From assembly GCA_001600455.1 (NCBI GenBank), contig BCKC01000008.1, positions 965,345-1,029,344 of the forward strand: a stretch of 64,000 bases of DNA. Reading direction: 5' to 3'. The position numbers and the translations under genes are program-made. Numbering within the stretch: the first letter of the stretch is position 1; each line of letters opens with the position of its first letter. This DNA comes from Endocalyx cinctus (lineage: Eukaryota > Ascomycota > Sordariomycetes > Amphisphaeriales > Apiosporaceae). Positions 1-12,504 of this stretch are shown here, piece by piece. Under the pieces are notes generated by a model. The model was given only the letters and a program-made list of their open reading frames with translations, ran no database searches and had not been told where the DNA came from.

Positions 1-1632
1 GTCCCCCTCGCCTACGAGACGACTATCTAAAGGGTGGTGTTACGGATCTTCTACTATCGGTTGCTTTCATTGTATTTGGGTTTTTTCGCGAGGCCAGGGT
101 GGAATCCATACTCTGAACACGGCTGGGCATCTACATAAGGCAGTCACAGGGAATGAACCAATAAAAAAAGTTATACCAATACGAATAGATGTGTCTAATC
201 GGGCGAGCTTTGTGGTGATAATTCTACTCTTTCCTGAGTCGTGATATTGATATCACTAGATACGACTATACTTGTGTGTTGAAATTTAGCCAGCTTCGAT
301 ACTGGGCCCATCTGAATTCTATTGTGACGGCACATACATGTAATATATAACGGCAATGCTTGAATTAATCAGTACATTAATCGACAATCCTCAAGCCGGC
401 AAAGAAACAGCATTAAGTATAGCTGGGCTTTTCTTTAAGAAAAATATCAATTCAGAAAAGTGTGCGGTGGGGCTACTGACAGCAGCTGTTCCCACCTGTC
501 ATACTTTACACAATTTCGAGGTAGTCCCCCGGGTAAGCAGCAAAAGAGACCGTGCTCCCTGCCGTATTCTCAGCAGCAGAGAAACGCATTTCCAGCAAGA
601 TTCCCATGGCGTCCTTCTACGATCTTGCTCTAGTCGTACTATGGTGTAGGCATTTTACTTATATGCTCTGTGATTGAGAGGGAATTAACCCCATGTACCT
701 CATAGGTAAGTATTGGGAAATGACATTATGATATGGACATTTGTCGTAAAAGAAAAGAAGGTAAGGATACGAAACCACCCTTCATACAATATTCGTAACT
801 AGAAGTCGTGATATTCTCAAATAGTGCGGAAGCAACAATCTCATACACAACGTAACATATTATAAATCAGATAATTTAACGTCTTTTATTTAAATCTGAG
901 CTTGTCTGCTTTTCATTCATGCAAGAAACGCGAGAAAGCGCCCGATATAGCTCTATCTTCCATCAGAGCCGGGGGGCTTTACGTATAAACTAACCACAAC
1001 AAAGAATGCAATGCTATACACACGGGCGTTCACAATTACATTAATAGGTAAAATGATTGCGGTCTCGAAATCGAACATATTGCCCATCATGCTCATGCGT
1101 TGCCCATCCCCAAGTGCCTGCCTCGAACTGCAATGGAAATAATGATTGCAATTCTCCCAGTAATTGCTTTAAAGTACGCCTTGCCGAGACTGGCGACATA
1201 TTCGGCATGAATCCTCGCGACTAGGGAGAGAAAAAAGATTAATATACCGGAACCAGGAGTACACTTAGTGTAATCCCCACCCGCGGTAGGTTTGAGAAAA
1301 CTGTGGCGGCTCGACCCGCAACACAAAAGATAGCGGTAAATACGAATATCGAATAGAGAAAAGAAAATTTGATGAACAGGGATCCATATCGTTGGATGTG
1401 GGTATACTGAAATATGATAGAGAAAACCATCGACCAAGAAGATTAGAGATGGGTTGTTGATGTTACAACATATGCGTGGCCACGAATCTTTAGATGAAAT
1501 GTAAAAGAGAATAACACCACCGACACAGCCAGCACTGAAAATAGAAAGAAAGGGGAAAAAATTATGGCTTTTGAATAGCTACCACGGCGTGCCTAATCAT
1601 AGCCACGACGGAGTAGTAAAAACGAATCTGCA
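1..1632. other. Intergenic, no secure gene
   Basis: AT-rich sequence with no frame I can defend as a gene. A 97-codon frame at 356-649 has no recognisable domain. On the minus strand between about 1090 and 1560, hydrophobic stretches occur in alternating frames and could be a broken or intron-split membrane protein; this is described separately. The right end is the 3' flank of the PalI gene. Confidence 0.6.
1093..1560 (-). pseudogene. Possible membrane-protein relic
   Basis: Read on the minus strand, hydrophobic protein-like segments lie in different frames. One at about 1239-1420 contains FVFTAIFCVAGRAATVF, and one at about 1093-1230 contains LVARIHAEYVASLGKAYF. Plausible splice sites exist: a CAG acceptor before the first segment and a CTAG acceptor near 1223. 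I found no start codon or complete model and recognise no family. It could be a decayed gene, a small multi-exon membrane protein, or chance. Confidence is low. Confidence 0.2.
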
Positions 1633-3901
1633 TTATATAGCCGGGTATGCGCTACCAGGAACCATTGGTGCTGCACCAGCCTTTGAGGGGCTTGATCTTC
1701 CTCCAGGTCCTGCTACTCCACGGGCCGTTGGTAACTGAAAGTCGGGGTTACTATTAAGAATGTTCACTTCATTTCGACCAATTGGTTTCCGCGGTAACAT
1801 ATTTTGTCCATAGCCTTGACCGGGAGGAGGGTTCCATCGAGGATTGATGCCTCTCTGGGACACTGATGTGAAGCCAGAGCGCTCAGATATAGCGGGGCTC
1901 CGAGATCCCGGCCCATTGTGAAGATCCTCGTAGCCGTTCGGGGGGAGTTGATGAGGCCTCGATGCTGGCTCTTCGAAGCGCGGGTCCACATCCTCATAAT
2001 AGTTACCACCAGCATTGCTAGTTGCCGGTCGTGGGAATGCCCCATCATTTTCTGCAAGTTCTTCAGGTTGAGACGGTATGTTTAAAGGTGAAGGTACTGA
2101 CGGAGATGACCGCCCCGGCCCTTGGTTCCAGGCTTGTCTTGGTGGGAGATATTGGCTCCTGCGATTTTGCAATATCGGCGTTAGTAGTAGATTCATATCA
2201 CCAAGCGTTACTTTGACTTACTCATCCTGACTGTATTTGCTCCCTTCGGTCATATACGTATCATGACGCTGGGCTGGAAACGTCCTTGCCTGCTGTAAAG
2301 CTAGCATGCCCGCTACATCCGCATCGCTATCTCTCAATTGCCCATTGAACTGGCCAAAATCTGCGGGTGGGTGAGCAGGACTACCAGTGCTAGCGTTCAT
2401 TTCCACGGCTTGTCCGATAGGAACAGAGCTGAGGGTATCACTATTAGGTAAGGGTGGCGGAGATTCTGCTCTAGGTAAATCGCTTTCTTGACTAGGGTTA
2501 TACGCATCATAACCACTAGTTCCGACTGTTCCAGTGGAGCCTGAAGGCATAGATGTGCCCGCGCCGTAGGGTCCTCCGGGTAAAGCGGGAGAGGGTTGTC
2601 TGCCCGGGGCATAATTGTAGGCGTTCGCCGGAGACGGCCTTCGGTCATACGGGCCACTGCCCTGATAACCTGGTGGGGGTCGACCTCCTCGCATGCTGCC
2701 TCCATAACCGGCACGCGGGCCATATCCTCCCCTGTAATTCGGTGGCGGGCCGTAGCCACCTCGACTTTGGGGCCCATATCCACCTCGAGCATTCGGTGGA
2801 GGGCCATATCCTCCTCCATAAGCACCCCGACCATTTCCACCTCGTCCTCGGAAGCTACCCGGCGGTCCCCCACGTCCTCTCGAATTCATGCGTTCAGTCG
2901 ATGGTCCCCGCCGCATGCCATAGCCATCCGGACCCTGATTTAGCGGGTTTCCATACTGGTCCCTTGGCAGTGACGGAGTAGATCCAGCCTGAGAATTATT
3001 CAGGTATGGATCTTCGGAAACGTTCATGTTAGCTGCTATATTGTTGGGGGATCTTTCAGATGGGCTCGCGGCTGTCAAAGGCACACGTTCGTCACTGCTT
3101 CTGTCGTCCTTTTTCTCGTACGAGGCAAAAGCCGGGAGCTTATCAGGTACTCCGTTTGCGCCACTGACAACGGGGATGGTGGGATGCAAGTCGATAGAGG
3201 CGGCGACGGCAGCATCTTGCTGAGCCTGGCGATTGTAATAATTTTCTCCACTCATTTCGGCATTCTCTGCGATACGCCGTTTCCTAGCCTTCCTACTAAC
3301 CAGAGTACGGCGCATAGCACAAGATACGACAAAACTCAAAAATACCAGAATAGTGGCGGCTAAGACGATCCAGGAACCCCAAGCCATGTGGGGTACAAAG
3401 AGAAGAACATCGATCAAGAAGGCCAATAGACACACCAGGAAAGTGATGATACCGAAAATGAAGAGTAACAACAAATACCGCGACGAGTGAGATGGCGAGT
3501 GAAGATGCGCAACCACAGCCAGCACGAACATGATCAAGGTAAGCAAGGCCGCGACAGGGTGAACGATGAGAATGGCGGATAGAGTAGATCTTGTAGATGA
3601 TGGAAGGTTGAAGTCATTGGACTGAGTGGCCGAAAATCCTCCAGCTACACGGTAAAAATGGTTAACCATAAAAACAGGGAACTTCAAAGACAAGAAATGA
3701 TTAGATAGGACACTTACTGTCATAGCCAATTTCTATAGGACTACAATCATCGCCATTACAATACCCAAAGACACCAAAACTAACACCTTCCCATACACCC
3801 AACTGCACGGGTTGAATGATAGGAGTCGATAAAACGGAAAGAAGTAACAAGCCGAAAGCGGCAAAGAGTAATATTGCTAGAGGCGTCGCTGGGCGTAGCA
3901 T
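1633..3901 (-). CDS. palI: pH-response regulator PalI/Rim9
   Basis: SUR7/PalI-family plasma-membrane protein. In Aspergillus and yeast, PalI/Rim9 helps the PalH/Rim21 sensor signal alkaline pH to the PacC/Rim101 pathway. Three exons on the minus strand (3901-3718, 3644-2222, 2158-1633) give 710 aa; the GTAAGT donors and phases agree at both junctions. Exon 1 holds a signal-anchor-like first membrane segment (about residues 8-28). Three more hydrophobic helices follow, the last around VLAATILVFLSFVV, and then a basic stop-transfer patch. The remaining 500-odd residues are a disordered cytoplasmic tail rich in Gly, Pro, Tyr and Arg, with repeated GGYGP and RGG-like units. The four-helix N-terminus plus long low-complexity tail is typical of filamentous-fungal PalI. 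The second intron bypasses an in-frame TAA next to the donor, so a retained-intron form would end at 2218. Confidence 0.88.
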
Positions 3902-6786
3902 TTTGGCGAATCAGCAGCGCGCCGACTCAAACGAGTCGCGACGCCGAATTACCTACTTGAAGGTAGATATAGTTCTTTTTTTGACGATTTGATCCAATCG
4001 GCCCTCAGTCGTCCAGCGCATAAAGACTTCAAGATGTTACGGAAAGAGAATGCGAATTGATGGTGTATGAATATATTAACGAGGGCGACATGTAGTGCGA
4101 ACGGCGTAGTCGAATGACGAAAGTTTGAGGACGCCGTAAAAGGTTTTATTATTCTCGTTCTCGAGTATCACGGGCGGTAAATTTACTGTTCAACTCGGAT
4201 TTCTTCAATTAACACTATTCATATCCAATTCCAATCAAGTTCTCCTCCAGAAAACAACAACAAAAAAAAAGAAGAAAAAATGAGAGAGAGAAGAAAAAAA
4301 GAAATATGATAAAATCGTGGTGACAGAAAAAAGAAAAAGAATAACCACAGTAATGTTGTTCAACGAGTGACAATTAGAGAGAGAATGAGAATGGAAAACT
4401 TGAAAAGTGGTGGACAAATGACGATGACTGACTGACTTGAGTGGCAGTGCCAGTGTCATCAAAAAGATACAAAGTCGGAAAGTCGAGCTGGTACCGTAAG
4501 GTGTGGGCGAGGGGAATACTACGAACGAACAGTTTTGAGATGTGGGAAAGTTACCTGTACGTTCTAGAGACAAATTTAGTTAGGCCTAGAACAAATTAGA
4601 TTTGGTTTTTAACGTTCTAATAGGCTAGCATGCCCCTGTATTTACCATTTGATAATCTGTAGCATCCATATCGAATATGGATATATAATATCTATAGGTA
4701 CCTCTGTAGGTATATATACTTAATTAGATAGGTACTTTAATTGCTAGGGTACATGTTTATTTTTCACTAACACGCGCGTTGGATGTTTGAATAGTGGGTA
4801 TTACGACAAGGACTATCCTGCATCTCATCGTTCAAAAGTACTCGGAACTCACTGAGTGATTAATGTATCGGGTACCTAGATGTCTACATATGCAGCTGAA
4901 TAGTAATTTGAATCCATATGTATGCACAAATAGACAATTAGTGAGTGTTATCAGTGCAAGGGATAATATTTGCGGATACCTAATCTAACAATTTTTTTAA
5001 TTGCACGAAAATGACATTATCTGGCTGCTGACAAAAGTAGATAGATAGGATACTAGCCGAACCAAGATCAGGTTATCATATCATTTATAACTTCCGACGG
5101 ACCCAACGATTGTGGTTATGGTTGTGGTTGTGGTCGAAGTTGTGGGTGTTGGTTAACACCGTAGTGTACATACATTATTAGGTACTTGACCTACCTAGTA
5201 GGTATTGTAGGATTTCTACATGTAAAGTTTCTAGGCGTGCAAAGAGTGCGTGTGCATGTACGTGTGCACCTGTGCGTAAGTATGTCTCGATTCATCTACT
5301 TGAAGGCAATTATTACACACGTATTACATTATTATACCTAGCCATTTCATGTCACTTGAGCATAATGCGCATACATGCATAAGGGGTCTCGGCCAAGGTT
5401 CTTCTATTGTAGGTTCTGTATTCATATTGAGGCTCTTTAGGGTTGATTCATTCGCTCGGGAATCCCCACCAAATCATTATATGGATGTATCAAACTCGAC
5501 AGGTACGGATGACCGCATAATGTCTGAGAACAGGGGACAATACACAAAAGAGAGATGAAGTACCCAGTTAGCTTACGATTCTTCTCTCTGTCCTTCTCTC
5601 TTTCCTGCCTCTCCCCCTCTTTCACCTTTCGTCTCCTCAAGTTGTTGTAGATAGATCATGGGATGTAAAAAAAGCACTTTGATCCGACTATTTCATCCCA
5701 TCTGATTCTATTTACGCGTAAGTAATTGTATCATTCTAGTATGGATGAAATTGAGAATTATCTACTCCGTAGAAAACAATTAATCAAAATCTTTAAAAAT
5801 CTGGAACAGGACAAGATAGATTGGTAAATCGATCACAAGTTGAAGAATACCCCTGTATTAAACCTAGTGTAGTGTATTATCAGCGTGTTAGGTACTGTAT
5901 TGCTAGTGGTCTTAGATTTGTGTCACCTTAAGCAATTTTACTCGTTACAGTACCTAGCAGCCTAGGTGGTAACTAAAAATGCTTACCTTAGCGGCTTCGG
6001 TAAGAATAATGGTAAATCTTGAAGAATAGTTTCATCAATCGTTGCACCATTCTGGAGATGCACGTCTGTGTGTTATGGCTATATCTTATATATATATATA
6101 TATATATTTAATTGACGAATACACAAATTATTCCGAGTAAAGGATACTACTGTATCGCGTATATATATTATGATAGCTAAAAAGATGGATCCATGGATAT
6201 ACTATGTAGACACGTGCAGACGTGGTAGGTAGGTATGTTCTGAATATCTTAAAATACTACGTGCGTGCTTGGTAGATCAAGCTCACATACCAAAAATACA
6301 ACATTCCTTGTACTCCCGTTTTCCCACAGCTATAAACTTGAATTTTGTTAGATCGAAAGACGATGTCGTATGTAACCAACCAGCCGCCTAGCAATCGGTT
6401 GAAAGTACGAGCTAGACACAAAGCCATGAATCCAATTCATCTCACTGTTCGGAGCCGATCGGACAAAGCAAATCACCGTATCACTTCGGTGTTGACGGCG
6501 ATAAGAACAAATCGTATCCGTCCATCCGTTCAGGTGAAAAATACCATCATCATCACTTCTCAAACAAAAGACTAAGTATTCCTCTATTCTAATATCTATT
6601 CCAGAAGAATAGTCAAAACAAAATGATGTAAACTTTCACACCAAGTACATAGATTTTGCGCACGGCCCTTTTCTTACCTCATTTGTACAATAAAACTACT
6701 TTGTAAAGCATCCGCGAGGGGTTCGGAGTTTTGGCTTCTAGCCTCTAGAATCGAGGCTGTCGCGTGCGACAGAGAAGAAGATTGAT
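3902..6786. other. Intergenic, promoter-side of palI
   Basis: About 2.9 kb with no convincing gene. A minus-strand frame at 4235-4573 is low-complexity Ser/Phe and probably lies in the palI upstream region. It also holds a GTTGTGG-type degenerate tandem at about 5109-5155, a (TA)n run near 6081-6108, one TACTCCGTA word at 5763, and many TAGGTA/TACCTA words. The last 100 bases before 6787 are the ABC1-kinase promoter and leader. Confidence 0.6.
6081..6108. repeat. (TA)n microsatellite
   Basis: Run of alternating T and A, about ten units, in intergenic DNA between palI and the ABC1-family kinase gene. Simple low-complexity tract; no function implied. Confidence 0.85.
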
Positions 6787-9141
6787 ATGGCTCGCTCCAT
6801 TCAGGTAATCAGACTACTTACTCATAACACTCCTACAGCAACCGCTGCATCCATAGGTCGAAGGTATAGCACAAAGCACGGAAGTATTAATACCCTAAAC
6901 CTCGTCCGCGTAACTCGAACGAAACCGACAAGGACCTCCACCTCCGTCCCACGCCGCTCGATACAGGCCCAGGCGCCTTTCGAGCCCCTCCGTCCCCCTT
7001 CCCCGACCTCCCTCGGAAAGCCTTCCCGCGCCCGTGAATATAAGCGTAGCCGAAGATGGGGGCGACGGATACTGGTCTTTTCTCTCGTCGCCGGGTCCGC
7101 GTACGCCGTAGATCGGTCCGTCTTCGCCTCCGGGATGACGCGGTCGCTCCGAACGTTCGGGACCGGCCTCTTCGTGGCGCTCGATTATAAGCTCAATTTT
7201 CGGGAGGAGCCGTGGACGGGCGGTACGATCGAGGATCTGCACAGACGCAGCGCCGAGCGGCTCTTCGACGTGCTGCGCGCCAACGGCGGCCTGTACCTGA
7301 AAATCGGCCAAGCTATCGCCATGCAGAGCGCCGTCCTGCCGCCCGAGTTCCAGCGCATGTTCGCGCGTATGTTTGACGACGCTCCGCAGGACCAGTGGCG
7401 CGACGTCGAAAAGGTCATCCGCCGCGACTTCGGGGGCCGGAGCGTCGAGGACGTCTTCGGCGTTAGTTTTACCGGCGAACAGGGCAAGGGTTTGATGGAA
7501 CGGAGAGCGAGGGCTAGTGCTAGTGTCGCGCAGGTGCATTGGGCTAGGCTGCCGGATGGAAGAGAGGTGGCAGTCAAGATCCAAAAGCCGGAAATTGCGA
7601 AGCAAGTCGGCTGGGATCTCTGGGCATTCAAGTAAGTCATCTCGGGAGACGTGCTAGTCACTTCCTCTCGTGTGTCAACAATTCATGATGTGCATGATGT
7701 GTCTTTTCATGCCACACGTTGGTCATTGTCAGGAACGAAAAGCTAACTCCTGGGAGGGTGGTGATGCGCGTGTACACCTGGTGGTTCGATCGTGAGTAAA
7801 ATCCCGGCGTCATTTATTATCCTTTCTAGTCTGTCTCAGGAATATCTTCCTAATAAATTCTGGTTGAGGGACAATACTGTTAAAATATACCTGTGGACTT
7901 GGCGAATTTTAGTCAAATAACAATGATTACAATTACTGACACCTTTTATTACAGTACCTCTTTATGGCATCGTCCCTTTTATTACTGAACGCTTGCTGCT
8001 CGAGACGGATTTTGAGGTTGAAGCCCAGAATTCGGAGACGATGCGCAAGCTGGTCAATTCCGAGCCAAGTCTCAAGGGAAGAGTTTACATTCCTCAAGTC
8101 TACAGCGAGTTTACGACGAAACGCGTCTTAGTTACTGAATGGATAGAAGGTGTGAGACTCTGGGACAAGACAGCGACTACAGGTCGTTGGTTGGGCAGAT
8201 ACGGTACCGGCTCCGCGGGCGTTAATGGTGCTAAACTCAAGTTTACCAACGCGGACTTGGAAGCCGCCCGAAAAGAACTGATTGCCCATCCGCTGAAAGA
8301 GGATCTCAAGCCAAAGCGCGATGATTGGAAAGGCCGCAATGGCAAAGGTGGGCTTGGTCTTACGGGAAAGGAGGTGATGACCACGATTGTCGACCTATTC
8401 AGCGCCCAGATCTTTAAGTGGGGTGTTGTTCACTGTGATCCGCACCCAGGCAATATTTTCATCCGACGCCTGCCGTCTGGCAAAGCCGAAGTGGTTTTGA
8501 TCGACCATGGTCTTTACGTCTACATGTCACCCAAATTCAGACACCAGTATAGCCTGTTCTGGAAGGCTCTCATGACGTTCGACAACGACACGATAGCAGA
8601 GGTAACGAAAAGTTGGGGTATCAAAGCGCCCGATCTGTTCGCCAGCGCTACGCTCATGAGACCGTATTCGGGAGGAGATGGCACTACTAAAGGCAATATC
8701 ATGAAAGAGCTCTCGGGCAAAACGCGAGCAGAGCGGCACTACGAGGCGCAACAGCGGATGAAGCAAGGTCTACGCGATGTCCTCGCCGACGAAGATAAGT
8801 GGCCCAAGGAGCTTATCTTTATCGGCCGCAACATGAGGATAGTCCAGGGCAACAACCAGTTCATGGGCTCGCCGGTAAACCGGGTCAAGATGATGGGCAA
8901 CTGGGCCAGTCGCAGCCTATTCCAAGATCCGAACCTACCGTGGGGAGAAAGGCTCACCAACGCTTGGCGCCATCTACTCTTCAAGACGGTGCTCCTCGCT
9001 ACCGACGTCGCTTTCTACACGTTTAAATTTCGACAATGGCTAGGTTGGGGAGGCGGGATGGAAGACGAGGTGGAAGCTAGGATGAAGGTGGTAGCCAAAG
9101 ACTTCGGCGTCGAGTTGCAACACGAGGTATTCGAGGGCTAA
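6787..9141 (+). CDS. MCP2: ABC1/ADCK atypical kinase, Mcp2-like
   Basis: Member of the ABC1/COQ8/ADCK atypical kinase family, closest in motif style to yeast Mcp2 and animal ADCK1. Those are mitochondrial inner-membrane proteins linked to lipid homeostasis rather than directly to coenzyme Q synthesis. Exons 6787-7631, 7733-7791 and 7955-9141 join in frame to give 696 aa. The Arg/Ser/Thr-rich start suggests a mitochondrial presequence, followed by a hydrophobic segment near residue 95. Visible motifs are the family KxGQ as LYLKIGQ (about 169-175), the ATP-site lysine in VAVKIQKPE (about K264), the catalytic HCDPHPGN (about 461) and DHG in place of DFG (about 484). All key residues are present, so it should be catalytically competent. 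The 59-base middle exon is confirmed by frame. The protein is longer than yeast Mcp2 because of its N-terminus and an insert after the VTEWIEG segment. Assignment to Mcp2 rather than another ADCK paralogue is inference. Confidence 0.85.
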
Positions 9142-12100
9142 TGGCGTGATTTATTTTGATTTTTCCCCTCTTTTTTTTTTCACGGCTTTCTTTTTCTGAG
9201 GGACAAAAACGGAGGGGCTTTAAGACATACATGTACAACGTTTCAACTCGGCTCAGTCAAATAAACACCATGTGGATTAATAAAAGTATAGAAATACAAT
9301 TACATAGAAATTATACTATTACCTACACACACAAAAAAAAAAAAAAAAGAGTATCAATCTCTATATATCAAGATCCTATCTCAATACTTGGGTGGCAGAG
9401 TGATTCGTGATTTTCGTCGATAACCGCTGTACTGTTAAACTAGGCGATACTGAACTCTAATTTAGCTTCGCAAATTAGCAGATTAATTGGGTACAAGTTT
9501 AATACGTGTAGAAACAACCGTGCGGTCCTCACATCAGATAAGCCGGCAAGGATGTTCCAGAGTCTTTCATTTGCTGAAGCACTAAAGCAGGCAGATCTCA
9601 GATCACTTGTAATTATAGCCCGGTATTGGTAAATGTGAAACAGAGCTTTTCAAATTGGTCACGTCAAAATAATCAAGCAACCAGCCAGTCAGCCAGTCAA
9701 TAACCGGCTCACCTGATTTTCTCGATACAACTATGGCACGCCATGTTAAAGTTTCACTGCATACGGAGTATATGTAAACAAAAACAAAGATATTCGTATT
9801 TATATTATACATATACTACTACTTCAGATAAATCAGTACTTACCCGGTATTTCTTTTTCTTCGGTAGTACATACTAATTAATATATACTATATTAAATGT
9901 GTATTTATACTACATACCACGTACTATGTACTAGAGGTGTATACCAAATAGGTAAGTAAGTACTTATTTCTGCTCAAGCGACTTACACGTACTGTATCTA
10001 CCTAGGCATATAATTATATTATTTCCCTGCGATTATCCAATACTCGTAACTTGGACGGTGTCGTCAAATAACAAGATCGCGTATGATAGCAACCTGGAAT
10101 TGGTGTATTAAAGGGCCGTTAGACCACCGAGATTGCTACGGTAAGATACCACATAGCTAGCTAGGTAGAAGCTAATAATGTATGTACTCTGTACGGAGTA
10201 CCTAAAGTACCAACAACGGTAGTGTAAGGTACGACACCGCTAACCTAAAGTGTATTGCAGGGAATAGTCGACATGTAATGAAAAGGGGTCAATCATCTTA
10301 TTTTCTACACCACTACTAGAGTTACAGCGCAGGCCGGTTGTTAGGTTAGTAGAATGGCGGTTCGATATTTAAACAGGGCGGGGAGATCCATTAATATCTC
10401 TCTATATTATTTACACTACTGATGATGATACCTACTAGATATATATATATATGAGTGTTTATCTAAACTACCGCAGAGAATGCAGGTAGCCTCGTGCAAC
10501 GTTATAAACCTGTTCTAACGTGGTCAATGGTCCCAGACGCCTCTAAATCTATTTGACTACTAGAGCTATAGTGGACTTCATGTAGCCCACGCGTGTAAAA
10601 ACGTGGTAAAGATACGCTAAACTCAAAGGTTTAGACGATTGAAGGACGTTTACCTAGAACTTACGTACCTGCGAACCTAATCATTTTATTTCAGAGAAAA
10701 TCCATCTTCACGATTGCTTCCTAGGAACCTACCTGTCTACCACTGTAAATATTAAGCAAATACCCAGGTACGTATTTACACTGCCATATATTATTTACGT
10801 ACTGCGTAGGTGATATATGTATGTAATAATAGGTAGTGGATGATCAAACAACGCTGATTAAAGTCGGGATATTTTCTGTTGGTCACCTCAAGAATCCCTA
10901 CACTAAAAAAGCCCTGGAGATCTCTACATTATCACAATATATTGTAACTCCAATCAACCACCCTTGTCCTTTGCCCCCTTTAAGAGCTGGAGACACCCGA
11001 TAATAAGGGTCTAGCTTGACTTGATCTTAGCCAGGTACCGGTCCTGTAGAATGCGGATTTGAAAAATTGATACACGTCGTCTCATTTTGTTCTTTGTTTC
11101 GCTTGATTCGCGTTTTTTTTTTTTTCTTTCTTCCCTCTCCTTCGTCTTGATCGCATGGTCGCATGGTCAAGCGGATCATGATTTGAAAGTTTTCTTTATT
11201 GTCCCTAACAACCCACCATCTTTATCATTCTCTTTTACAATTAATATTCTTCTTACCCTCTTTATTTCTTTATTTCTCTCTTTCGAAAAGCGAGTAAATT
11301 AGTCGATCCGACAGACGATCCCTTTGTACATATGCACCTTGCATATTCCTCTTTTTTCTAAAAAACCCCCCCCCCCCCCCCCCCCACTACTTTTTACGCG
11401 TCTCGAGATAAGTCGCCAGACGGTCGAATTGGAATTCGCCAGCTTCAGTGAAGAGAAAGATAGAAAAAGTCTAATTGATAATTTGAAGTCAAGAAAGGTT
11501 GGTCATTCTCTTTTGCTTTCTCCGTTTCATTTATACCTATTTAAAGGTTACCGCTCGATTCAATCTTGTATGTATATACGGTACGAGTACATATCATACT
11601 GGATACTTGCCTACCTAGTTCTAGATGTTTTATGTATGCACGCATGTATATACTTATTTAGTAGTATATACTTGTACATATTTTTATATATTTATATATG
11701 GTTGATGGGTGGTAAATGACTAATGGCGCATCATGTCATCGTCACAAACCTGCTTCTTGTTAAACAACCTAAGCGATCTTCGATTGGTTGGCCATACAAA
11801 ACATCTAGTCGCACATTCATTACATTTTCGCCGAACTTCGCGCCAACTTGGTTCGAATGTTACGACTTGTGCCAATCAAGTGTATATTTATGTACACTAT
11901 TATTATTGCCTCAAAAACAAAACTTTTTTTTTCTTAATTCTTATTCTTATTCTTATTCTCTCTCATCTTGTCGAGTTCAATCCTTAGCTAACATTCCGGT
12001 ACTTTCTTTTGAACAAAATTTAGGATCTAGCTTCGTTGCTTTTGATTTATACGTGACTCTAGGAAGAAGAAGAGAATTCCCGACTACTGGAATAATCGAA

Positions 12101-12504
12101 AGAGCTTTCTCACCTGCATATTAAAAGAAAAACAAAAGAAAAAAAAGAAAACAAAAACTACGGAGCCAACGCAGCCACGCTATTACCGTTACGCGCTTGC
12201 AGCTACTTATCACTTCTAGTACTTTTAGCCACGACAATACGAAAGGCGATCAGTACCTTTTCACACCGGCAACTTCTGCCTACTGACTGAATTATTTCGG
12301 AACTTGAATTGCGTCATTCGCCCAACATTTTAAGCTCCAAGCTATTCCCCCCCATCACATATCAATTATCGCCACAGTTACCTCTTGTTCAACGATTGAG
12401 CCGAACAAGAGAAGTAACCAGTCGGTCCTAATAGCATCAATTCGTGATTGGACTTTCCAGCATAAGTCAATAATTTCAGAAAAAGAAAGCAAAAGAAAGA
12501 AAAA
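9142..12504. other. Long intergenic, septin upstream region
   Basis: About 3.4 kb without a gene I can support. 9142-10900 is AT-rich with dense TAGGTA/TACCTA words, two TACGGAGTA words (9762, 10192) and an A-run near 9332-9347. 11080-12500 changes character to pyrimidine-rich tracts, including a C-run at 11366-11385 and TTCTTA repeats near 11935. Pyrimidine-rich DNA of this kind is common in fungal promoters and 5' leaders, so this is probably the promoter and untranslated leader of the septin gene. The small frames at 11087-12124 are low complexity. Confidence 0.55.
11366..11385. repeat. Poly-C homopolymer
   Basis: About twenty consecutive C bases after a short A-run, within the pyrimidine-rich region upstream of the septin gene. 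The length may be imprecise because homopolymers are error-prone in assemblies. Confidence 0.85.

Noticed and set aside
2397..2873. 158-aa frame on the minus strand inside palI
   Set aside because: It lies in another frame of the well-supported second palI exon and is a product of the Gly/Pro repeat composition.
4235..4573. 112-aa Ser/Phe-rich minus-strand frame
   Set aside because: Low-complexity translation of a pyrimidine-rich promoter tract, with no domain or splice context.
6895..7605. 236-aa minus-strand frame opposite the ABC1 kinase
   Set aside because: Antisense shadow of a GC-rich exon whose sense frame carries the KxGQ and ATP-site motifs.
11087..12124. Chain of small frames (70-130 aa) upstream of the septin
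   Set aside because: Phe/Ser/Leu/Tyr-rich translations of pyrimidine tracts with no domain; more likely promoter or leader.
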